7,681 nucleotides of DNA from Verrucomicrobia bacterium UBA1731 (GTDB taxonomy: Bacteria; Verrucomicrobiota; Kiritimatiellia; RFP12; UBA1067): NCBI GenBank assembly GCA_002317575.1, contig DCIH01000058.1, positions 386-8,066 on the forward strand, given 5' to 3'. This document shows positions 1 through 5,407 of this stretch, piece by piece (within the stretch, counting starts at the first letter, position 1; each line of letters opens with the position of its first letter). The notes below the pieces were generated by a model. It was not told the origin of the DNA, did no database searches, and saw only the letters and a list, made by a program, of their open reading frames with translations. A program made the position numbers and the translations under genes.

Positions 1-52
1 CCATACGGCCGATCATGCACGCGCCAACCGCAGCGCCGGGAGAAACGGCCAT
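1..52 (-). CDS. Possible N-terminus of another minus-strand gene (17 codons visible)
   Basis: An ATG at 52 on the minus strand opens a frame that stays open to the left edge: MAVSPGAAVGACMIGRM. An in-frame ATG at 16 is an alternative start. There is no clear Shine-Dalgarno. It lies where the next co-directional gene would be expected, after an intergenic region with promoter-like elements. Seventeen codons without a stop is weak evidence in GC-rich DNA, and no function can be assigned. Confidence 0.25.
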   Translation of the reverse strand, partial: MAVSPGAAVGACMIGRM

Positions 53-177
53 TTCACTTGCGCGCGCACACTTACCCTTTATTCACCGGAGTGAAATGCG
101 TTTTGTCAGTCAAAAAAAATGGGCAAACTCCAGAATCAAGCACGGCGGCGCCGAAGCGCGCGCCCGGGAACGCCCGT
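53..177 (-). other. Intergenic region with a run of eight T, a TTGACT box and a short UNCG-type hairpin
   Basis: This is the only intergenic stretch longer than 51 bases. Read on the minus strand it has a GC-rich start, then eight consecutive T (112-119). TTGACT overlaps the end of that run and could be a -35 element, and TGAATA lies 22 bases further, which is too far for a standard sigma-70 pair. TTCAC-TCCG-GTGAA (82-95) forms a 5-pair stem with a UCCG loop of the stable UNCG class, as RNA. An AT-rich AATAAAGGG follows. The composition is clearly more AT-rich than the genes around it. A terminator for the upstream operon, a promoter for the next gene, or both, are plausible; neither is complete. 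Confidence 0.3.
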
Positions 178-192
178 TCATTCCGGAACGGG
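173..192 (-). other. Small inverted repeat over the stop codon of the secreted-protein gene
   Basis: CCCGTTC (173-179) and GAACGGG (186-192) can pair as a 7-base-pair stem with a 6-base loop. The TGA stop at 178-180 lies in the arm and loop. No T-run follows directly on the minus strand; the nearest is 54 bases on, at 112-119. It may help end or protect the transcript, but it is not a canonical intrinsic terminator and could be chance in GC-rich sequence. Confidence 0.3.
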
Positions 193-1449
193 GCACGGTC
201 CTTCGACCAACGCGAACGCATGCGGGGCGAGCTCGATCTTCGCGTCCGAAACGGCGGCCGACGCGGCATCCGGAAGCGACAGCACCTTGCGCAGCGTCGA
301 CCGGTCCCAATCGCAAATCGTGCGCGCTTCGCCCGTCGTGTTCTGGAAGGCCGTGTACGTCCGGCCGTTCACGTCGAACGCATGACTGGACACGCCCGTG
401 CCCGTTCCGTCGCGGTTCACGACCCAGCGCCACCCCGTGCGCTTCGCGCCGTTCAACAGCTGTGCGAGTTCAAAGAGTCCGTCCGATTCCTTCTCGAACG
501 CCGCCGCGCAGGCGTGGCCGCGGTCCGCCTTCTCGCCGAACGGCGTCACCCCGGGATCGTCCGCGATCAAATAGTCGTAGCAGTGCACGAACGATTCGCG
601 TGCGCCGCCGAGAATCGTGTAGCGCGCCTGCTCGACGAATTTGGGCGGCGCGGAATCGAGACCGTCGTACCATCCGCCGCCGCAGCGGCCGCCGGACAAA
701 TCATCCAGGATCCCCACGAGGTTGCACCCCTGCACGGGATCGGGATTCGCGTCGCGCGTTTCCGTGCCGATCCAGCAGTTCCCGAAGAGGCGCGGCTGCT
801 CAACGGGCGAATAGCCCTGGCGGAACCAGTTCTGGTACCAGCACGGGAACTTCACGATAAGGTCGACCTTCGGATTCGCCATCCGCGACGGCTGAACGAC
901 GCACCGCGCCGACACGTCCATCATCAAATGGCGTTTGAAGACGCCCCAATCGGCCATGCCGAGCTTCTTCTTGAGCGCCGCGCAACGCGCGCATTTGTCG
1001 CCGCAGGACGAAAAGAGGAAGTCGTCGATGATCACCTGGTCGAAGAGGCGCGCCGCGCGCACGCATTCCGCGCGCAGACGCTCCTGCGCCGCGGGGTCGC
1101 TCCAGCACACCACCATCGGCGGCTTGCCGCCCGCGGGCGCGTCGTTCAGCATCGTGGGCGTCACCATGCCGCTCGTGGCGAAGCCCGCCGCGCGGAACGC
1201 ATCGCGCTCCTGCGCGAGCCGCTCGGACGTCACGCGCTCGCCGTGGCGGTAGCTTTCGAGCCACACCTTGGTGAAATGGTTCTTTTCGAGCCAGGCGAAC
1301 GTCTTCGCGCGGGCCGCTTCGTTGGTCATCGGACCGTTGAGACTCGTCACCTTGAAGCTCATCGAAAACACGTGCGGCTTGAGCGGTGTCGCCACCGCCA
1401 TCGCCGTCCAAATCACCGCCACACCCAAAATCCCGATTCGTTCACGCAT
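178..1449 (-). CDS. Secreted protein of unknown function, probable TIM-barrel glycosidase-like fold
   Basis: I do not recognise a named family. The 423-residue product starts with MRER, then a hydrophobic core and AVA at 18-20, a good signal peptidase I site, so it is exported. The mature part reads as alternating strands and helices: HVFSMSFKV (26-34), KVWLESYRH (61-69), GFATSGMVTPTM (89-100), then QVIIDDFLFSSCGDKCARC (138-156), VDLIVKFPCWYQ (195-206), CWIGTETRD (225-233) and SFVHCYDYL (286-294). Acidic residues at strand ends (D142, D143, E230) are candidate catalytic groups. The last 70 residues, with RTYTAFQNTTGEARTICDWD and ELAPHAFALVE, resemble the small beta-sandwich that closes many glycoside hydrolases. 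It has about 14 cysteines, including C149-x3-C153-x2-C156. The ATG at 1449 is preferred over a TTG nine codons upstream, which would overlap menG and lacks a spaced ribosome site. It lies 16 bases after menG with no evident pathway link. Confidence 0.8.
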   Translation of the reverse strand: MRERIGILGVAVIWTAMAVATPLKPHVFSMSFKVTSLNGPMTNEAARAKTFAWLEKNHFTKVWLESYRHGERVTSERLAQERDAFRAAGFATSGMVTPTMLNDAPAGGKPPMVVCWSDPAAQERLRAECVRAARLFDQVIIDDFLFSSCGDKCARCAALKKKLGMADWGVFKRHLMMDVSARCVVQPSRMANPKVDLIVKFPCWYQNWFRQGYSPVEQPRLFGNCWIGTETRDANPDPVQGCNLVGILDDLSGGRCGGGWYDGLDSAPPKFVEQARYTILGGARESFVHCYDYLIADDPGVTPFGEKADRGHACAAAFEKESDGLFELAQLLNGAKRTGWRWVVNRDGTGTGVSSHAFDVNGRTYTAFQNTTGEARTICDWDRSTLRKVLSLPDAASAAVSDAKIELAPHAFALVEGPCPVPE

Positions 1450-1465
1450 TCCAAACCCCCATCCG

Positions 1466-2128
1466 TCAACTTTCAACCTTCACAAAAATCAAACATGTGC
1501 AACACGGGAAGAAGAATCGGCGCGCGCGCAGCGTGAAACCCGCCTCGGACGCGAACGCGACGAATTCCGCTTCGGACACCGTCGCCTTCATGGATTCACG
1601 CAGATGCGCGTAGGCCGCCGCGTGCCTGCGCACGAACAGTCCCGCGAGCGTCCTGACCCACAACGCGGTGCACGCGCCGAGCACGCGGCTTTGCGGACGG
1701 AAGAATTCAAGCACCAGCAATTCGCCGCCCGGCGCCAAGACGCGCGCGGCCGCCGCGAGCGCCGCGCGTTTGTCCGGAAAATTCCGGAATCCGAACGCGC
1801 AAGAACACAAATCGCACGATGCGTCCGCCACGGTGGCGAGACGCTGCGCGTCGTCCACGCGGAACGACACGCGCGGAAACGCGTTCTTCGCGCGGGCGCG
1901 CGCCAGCATCGCGGGCGTCAGATCGACGCCTTCGACCGTCGCCTCGGGGAAGCGACGCGCCAGCGCGAAGGAAAAATCGCCGGTGCCGGCCGCGACGTCG
2001 AGGATGCGCGCGGGCGCACCCTTCACGAGCGCCGCCGCGCGGTCGCGCCAACCGACGTCCCGCCCCAGCGACAGGACGTGGTTCATCCGGTCGTAGACGG
2101 CGGCGATGTCCGTGAAGAGCGCTTCCAC
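1466..2128 (-). CDS. menG: Demethylmenaquinone methyltransferase (UbiE/MenG family)
   Basis: SAM-dependent C-methyltransferase for the last step of menaquinone synthesis, acting at the membrane face on the product of the preceding gene. With a GTG start at 2128 it has 220 residues. YDRMNHVLSLGRDVGW (12-27) matches the first UbiE signature (YDxMNxxxSxGxxxxW). DVAAGTGD (44-51) is the SAM-binding motif I, and RVLAPGGELLVLE is the second signature with its PGG turn. Two GTG starts are possible. The one at 2137 forms a GTGA overlap with the menA stop and adds three residues. The one at 2128 has AGGTGA five bases upstream and is my slight preference. The frame is open much further upstream, but only as a shadow inside menA. 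The C-terminus is unusual: it ends FFFPCCTCLIFVKVES, with three cysteines in four residues. In a menaquinone-only genome menG is the better name; ubiE cannot be excluded. Confidence 0.92.
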   Translation of the reverse strand: MEALFTDIAAVYDRMNHVLSLGRDVGWRDRAAALVKGAPARILDVAAGTGDFSFALARRFPEATVEGVDLTPAMLARARAKNAFPRVSFRVDDAQRLATVADASCDLCSCAFGFRNFPDKRAALAAAARVLAPGGELLVLEFFRPQSRVLGACTALWVRTLAGLFVRRHAAAYAHLRESMKATVSEAEFVAFASEAGFTLRARRFFFPCCTCLIFVKVES

Positions 2129-2133
2129 GACTC

Positions 2134-3162
2134 TCACCTCGTCAACGCCGCGAGCGTCGCGGACCACGCCAGCGCATAGCAGACGCCGAACAGAAGATGG
2201 ATTTTCCCGGACTCGCGCTCGAACCCGCGCCACGGCGGATTGCGGGTGTTCGACAAATATTCCTTCCGCGCGCGGCGCACGGACCTGACCGAAATCGGCA
2301 ACACGCAGAACGGCGCGCACGCGAGCGCGACGAACATCCATTCGGGATACACGGAACGCGCCATGAAGCGCGCGACGGTCCAAACGAGGAATGTCGGAAC
2401 CGCATAGGCGGAATAGTGGCAGAACGCGTAGAACCGAAGCGCACCCTTCGGCCCCAGAATCGACGAGAGCGTCTTGATGCCGGCTGCGCGGTCCGTGGGG
2501 ATGTCGCGCATGTCGTTGCCGTGCATGATCACGCACACGAGCGCGGCGATCGGATAGGTGAGCAGCAGGAAAATCCCGGCCGACGACAACTGCATTTTGA
2601 GCGGCCAATAGAGCCAGCCGACCGCGCCTTTCGGGAACAGCAGCGCGAGCGCCACGGCGACTTCGAGCGGTCCCATCAAAAACGCCACGAACGGCACGCC
2701 GAGACCGCGGTACTTGAACTGGACGCCCGTGGAATAGTTCGTGGCGCCCAAAAGGCCGATGAAACCCATGATCAGCAACGACCAGTTGACGCGCCATGCG
2801 TCACCGACGCGGAAGAGGCACAATGCCGTGCCGAGCACGGAGGAGACGGCCGCACACCCAAGAGCCGTCGCCAACAGCGCGCGCATGGAAACGAACCCCT
2901 CGTGAACCTGCGGTGTCGTGCGGATCGCGCCGGGAACGGCGTCGACGCCGCTGCGCTCGTCGCCCCACGTGTTGAGCAGATTCACGGTGGCCTGGAAAAA
3001 GAGACCCGCCACGAAGCCGACGCCCCAGCGGAGGAAATCGCATGTCTCGCGGTGTTTGCCGCCGGAGACGCCCCACGCGAGCGCGAAGAGGAACGGCACC
3101 GCGGTCGCCGTGTAGCTCCACGGCCTGAACAGGAAAAACCACGCTTTCAGGCGACCGCTCAT
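2134..3162 (-). CDS. menA: 1,4-dihydroxy-2-naphthoate polyprenyltransferase (UbiA superfamily)
   Basis: Integral membrane prenyltransferase expected to attach a polyprenyl chain to 1,4-dihydroxy-2-naphthoate, giving demethylmenaquinone. The 342-residue product shows the two aspartate-rich motifs of the UbiA superfamily: NTWGDERSGVD (64-74) and GNDMRDIPTDRAAGIKTL (215-232), with D68, D74, D220 and D224 as probable Mg-diphosphate ligands. Several hydrophobic segments lie between, for example 18-33, 47-62, 94-117, 127-140, 157-176, 195-213 and 248-266. Start at 3162: the ATG overlaps the rsmD stop (ATGA) and opens directly into the family-like LKAWFFLFRPWSYTATAVPF. A longer frame upstream only covers rsmD in another phase. 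UbiA members can use other aromatic acceptors, but the menG-type methyltransferase immediately downstream makes the menaquinone role the best reading. Chain length of the donor is not visible, and it must be all-trans, so it is not the UppS product. Confidence 0.92.
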   Translation of the reverse strand: MSGRLKAWFFLFRPWSYTATAVPFLFALAWGVSGGKHRETCDFLRWGVGFVAGLFFQATVNLLNTWGDERSGVDAVPGAIRTTPQVHEGFVSMRALLATALGCAAVSSVLGTALCLFRVGDAWRVNWSLLIMGFIGLLGATNYSTGVQFKYRGLGVPFVAFLMGPLEVAVALALLFPKGAVGWLYWPLKMQLSSAGIFLLLTYPIAALVCVIMHGNDMRDIPTDRAAGIKTLSSILGPKGALRFYAFCHYSAYAVPTFLVWTVARFMARSVYPEWMFVALACAPFCVLPISVRSVRRARKEYLSNTRNPPWRGFERESGKIHLLFGVCYALAWSATLAALTR

Positions 3163-3722
3163 GACGCCTGGCGCTTGTAGACGACGAGGCGCGTCTTGCC
3201 GTATTCGCGGTCGCGGCACAGATCCCAGCCCGCATGCTCCTCGGCCTTCTGCGCGGCCGTGCATTCGGCGATGAAAAGACCGCCCGGTTTCACCACGTCG
3301 CCCTTCGCAAGCGCCTCGAGGACGTTCGCGTAACCGCGTTGGACGCCCAGCACGTACGGCGGATCGGCGAAGGCGACGTCAAAGTTGCGTCCCGCGCCCG
3401 CGGCGTCGATCCACGAATAGGCGTCCGCCTGGACGATCTCGGATTTGGCCAACGCCCCGTTCAGCGACGCGACGTTCTTGCGCAGACACTCGACGTGGCG
3501 ACGGTCGAACTCCACGAACGTGGCCGACGCGGCGCCACGCGAGAGCGCGTCGATGCCCACGGCGCCTGAACCGGCGAACAGGTCCAGGAACCTGGCGCCC
3601 GGCACCTCGTTCATCAGAATCGAAAAGAGCGCCTCGCGCACGCGGTCCTGCGTGGGCCGCACGTCCGGCGTCTTCGGCACCGCGAGGATCCGTCCCCGCC
3701 ACTCTCCGCCCGTCACGCGCAT
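3159..3722 (-). CDS. rsmD: 16S rRNA (guanine(966)-N(2))-methyltransferase
   Basis: S-adenosylmethionine-dependent methyltransferase that modifies G966 of 16S rRNA during 30S assembly. The 187 residues match the family length. The N-terminus MRVTGGEWRGRIL and then RPTQDRVREALFSIL (22-36) are characteristic of RsmD. The cofactor-binding motif I is FLDLFAGSGAVGIDALSRGA (45-64). VEFDRRHVECLRKN (70-83) follows, and the catalytic DPPY tetrad is at 120-123 in DVAFADPPY. The start at 3722 is fixed by the conserved N-terminus and an AGAGGTG site. The stop TGA overlaps the menA ATG as ATGA, so the two are probably translationally coupled. The family commonly sits beside coaD; a position between cdsA and menA is less usual, though small rRNA methyltransferases are often passengers in housekeeping operons. 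Confidence 0.95.
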   Translation of the reverse strand: MRVTGGEWRGRILAVPKTPDVRPTQDRVREALFSILMNEVPGARFLDLFAGSGAVGIDALSRGAASATFVEFDRRHVECLRKNVASLNGALAKSEIVQADAYSWIDAAGAGRNFDVAFADPPYVLGVQRGYANVLEALAKGDVVKPGGLFIAECTAAQKAEEHAGWDLCRDREYGKTRLVVYKRQAS

Positions 3723-3727
3723 GGCAA

Positions 3728-3734
3728 CACCTCT
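3728..3734 (-). promoter_or_regulatory. Ribosome binding site of rsmD
   Basis: AGAGGTG on the minus strand lies 5 bases before the rsmD ATG and shares its first base with the cdsA TGA stop. It supports the 3722 start over longer readings of the same frame, which run back through cdsA. Confidence 0.6.
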
Positions 3735-4633
3735 CAGGCGACGAACGACCCCCACAGGAACACGGGGTAGGCGATGGCCGGAATGAAGAGAATGGAATCG
3801 AACATGTCCAGGAACCCGCCCATGCCGGCCGGGAGGAATGTGCTCGAATCCTTCACGCCGCACTCGCGTTTGATGCGGCTCTCGATGAGGTCTCCGATCG
3901 TGGCCACGATCGCCAGCAACGCGCCGCCCACGAGCGTCAGAGGATACGTGAGCTGCCCCCACAGCGGACATTCGACGCCCCAGCCGTTCGCCCGCGCGAT
4001 CGCGAGGAACAGGGCCGCCGTGCCGGCGGAAAAGAGGCACGAACCGAAAAGCCCTTCCCAGGACTTCTTCGGGGAAATCGCGGGACACATCTTGTGCTTG
4101 CCGAAGGAAAGGCCGAACGCGAAACCGCCGGTGTCGGACATCTTGCAGATCGCGATCAGCGCGAAGAGCGTGTAGAGCCCCACGCGCGTCGCGGGCATGC
4201 CGAACGGCGCGGACGCCTGGAGCTGCGCGAACCGGAGGAAGAAGGAGACGAGAAACGGCACGTAGAAGAAGCCGAAGAGCGTCGACGCGATCGTGGCGAC
4301 GGGTTTCGCGTAGCGCGACGCGAAGAGAACGATTACGCACAGGACGAAAAAGACCACGAGGAACCCGAACACCGCGCCCGGCACGAGGAATCCGATGAGC
4401 GGATGCCCTGCGGGCGTCGCGGCCGTCCACGAGATCCAGGTCGCGCCCATGAGCAGGCCGAACCATGTCACCGGCTCGTAGGCCTTCGCCATCTGGTAGA
4501 ACTCGAGCTGCACGAGCATCGCGAACACGACGAGAATCGGGAACAGCAGCACGAGCGGCAGGTACAGGAAGAGGCACAGCGCGCCAACGCCCACGGAAAT
4601 GCCGGCCAACGTGCGTTTGAGAATGGGATTCAT
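3734..4633 (-). CDS. cdsA: Phosphatidate cytidylyltransferase (CDP-diacylglycerol synthase)
   Basis: Inner-membrane enzyme that makes CDP-diacylglycerol from phosphatidate and CTP, the precursor of all phospholipid head-group branches. The 299 residues are strongly hydrophobic, with around eight plausible membrane segments, including residues 8-42, 83-105, 113-133, 152-163, 198-213, 230-248 and 280-297. The catalytic region has DTGGFAFGLSFGKHK (167-181) followed by ISPKKSWEG (186-194), typical of the family. The C-terminal signature is SRIKRECGVKD (252-262), then LPAGMGGFLDMFD (267-279). The textbook form is LPGHGG-x-x-DR-x-D. Here the His is a Met, one residue is added after Pro, and the Arg of DR is a Met. 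The lysines and aspartates remain, so the assignment holds. ATG with AAGGA upstream. It follows uppS and precedes rsmD by 11 bases. Confidence 0.94.
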   Translation of the reverse strand: MNPILKRTLAGISVGVGALCLFLYLPLVLLFPILVVFAMLVQLEFYQMAKAYEPVTWFGLLMGATWISWTAATPAGHPLIGFLVPGAVFGFLVVFFVLCVIVLFASRYAKPVATIASTLFGFFYVPFLVSFFLRFAQLQASAPFGMPATRVGLYTLFALIAICKMSDTGGFAFGLSFGKHKMCPAISPKKSWEGLFGSCLFSAGTAALFLAIARANGWGVECPLWGQLTYPLTLVGGALLAIVATIGDLIESRIKRECGVKDSSTFLPAGMGGFLDMFDSILFIPAIAYPVFLWGSFVA

Positions 4634-4637
4634 GCAG

Positions 4638-4642
4638 TCCTT
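4638..4642 (-). promoter_or_regulatory. Ribosome binding site of cdsA
   Basis: AAGGA on the minus strand stands 4 bases before the cdsA ATG. It partly overlaps the promoter-proximal edge of the TTTTTCG repeat beside the palindrome and lies 7 bases past the end of the hairpin arm. A folded hairpin would therefore sit next to it without covering it. Confidence 0.65.
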
Positions 4643-4682
4643 TTTCGTTGCAAAACAGGTCTGACCTGTTTTGCGTTTTTCG
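4641..4682. repeat. Perfect 25-base palindrome with flanking 7-base direct repeats
   Basis: Positions 4650-4661 (GCAAAACAGGTC) and 4663-4674 are exact reverse complements around a single central T at 4662. The unit is bordered by TTTTTCG at 4641-4647 and again at 4676-4682. It fills nearly all of the 51-base gap between uppS and cdsA. As RNA on the transcribed strand it could form a 12-pair hairpin only if inner pairs open for a loop (about 10-11 pairs). The flanking direct repeats resemble a target-site duplication (inference). No T-run follows it in the direction of transcription, so I do not call it a terminator. The cdsA Shine-Dalgarno lies just downstream of the structure. Confidence 0.85.
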
Positions 4683-4684
4683 AA

Positions 4685-5398
4685 TCATTTCAATCGGCCG
4701 CCCAACCGACGTTCACGGTGCGAATAGGCCTCAAGGGCTTTGTCGAATTCGGCTTTGTCGAAATCGGGCCAATACGTGGGCGTCACGTAAATTTCGGAAT
4801 AGGCGATCTCCCACAGGAGAAAATTGGAAACGCGCAATTCGCCGCTCGTGCGCACGAGCAGATCGGGGTCGGGAAGATCCGGCGCATAGAGACACTTCGC
4901 GAAGGCGGCTTCGGGGTCGGCGTCAAACGCGGCGCGGGCCGCAGGATCCGCCGCGAACGAGTCCGCCAGCTTGCGCGCGGCATCCACGATCTCGGCGCGG
5001 CCGCCGTACGAAAGCGCCACGTTGAGGTTCCATTCGCCGTTCTTCGTCGCTTCCTCGACCTGCGCGATCTTCTTCTGGAGCGCCGCGGAAAGGTCCCCTT
5101 TCCGGCCGATCACGCGGAAGCGGACGCCGTCCTTGACGAGCTGCTTTTCCTTCGTGCGCAGGTAGGTTCCCAAAAGTTTCATCAAACCCGACACCTCGTC
5201 CTTGGAGCGCTTCCAGTTTTCGGTGGAGAACGCGTACACGGTGAGATGGCGGATGCCGGCTTCGCGGCACCAGTGCATCACGCGGTCGAGCGTGTCGGCG
5301 CCGGCCTTGTGTCCGGCGAGGCGCGGCTTGCCGTGGGCTTTCGCCCACCGCCCGTTCCCGTCCATGATGACGGCGAGGTGACGGATGCCGCAGACCAT
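4685..5398 (-). CDS. uppS: Isoprenyl transferase, probable undecaprenyl diphosphate synthase (cis-prenyltransferase)
   Basis: Condenses isopentenyl diphosphate onto farnesyl diphosphate to build cis-polyprenyl diphosphate, normally the C55 carrier for peptidoglycan and other envelope polymers. The 237 residues match the family length. HLAVIMDGNGRWAK (7-20) carries the Mg-binding D13; H30 in AGHKAG corresponds to E. coli H43. FSTENWKR (57-64) and LSYGGRAEI (129-137) are family motifs. RTSGELRVSNFLLWEIAYSE (183-202) supplies R183, E187, R189 and E202, matching the E. coli isopentenyl diphosphate-binding and metal residues. Product chain length cannot be read from the sequence. The ATG lies 9 bases after the purA stop and has no good Shine-Dalgarno, which suggests translational coupling. 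cdsA follows, the classical uppS-cdsA order of many bacteria, but the gap here is 51 bases and contains a palindrome. Confidence 0.96.
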   Translation of the reverse strand: MVCGIRHLAVIMDGNGRWAKAHGKPRLAGHKAGADTLDRVMHWCREAGIRHLTVYAFSTENWKRSKDEVSGLMKLLGTYLRTKEKQLVKDGVRFRVIGRKGDLSAALQKKIAQVEEATKNGEWNLNVALSYGGRAEIVDAARKLADSFAADPAARAAFDADPEAAFAKCLYAPDLPDPDLLVRTSGELRVSNFLLWEIAYSEIYVTPTYWPDFDKAEFDKALEAYSHRERRLGGRLK

Positions 5399-5407
5399 GT
5401 GGAAAGA

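Noticed and set aside
58..2179. Plus-strand open frames of 281, 492 and 303 codons
   Set aside because: They are antisense to the secreted-protein gene and menG, have arginine-rich low-information translations, and show no recognisable domains. Codon-bias shadows.
2138..2797. Long N-terminal extension of the menG frame
   Set aside because: It runs inside menA in another phase; the UbiE-type protein starts normally at 2128 or 2137.
2197..3180. Plus-strand open frame of 327 codons opposite menA
   Set aside because: Antisense to a membrane protein with intact UbiA motifs; the translation is a charged Arg/Glu/His string typical of a shadow frame.
4650..4682. Palindrome as an intrinsic terminator
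   Set aside because: On the transcribed minus strand the stem is followed by AACGAAAAAGG, not a T-run. A T5 follows it only on the plus strand, where I see no gene that would need ending.
3723..4688. Long N-terminal extension of the rsmD frame through cdsA
   Set aside because: It overlaps the whole of cdsA and is Arg-rich; RsmD begins at the conserved MRVTGGEWRG.
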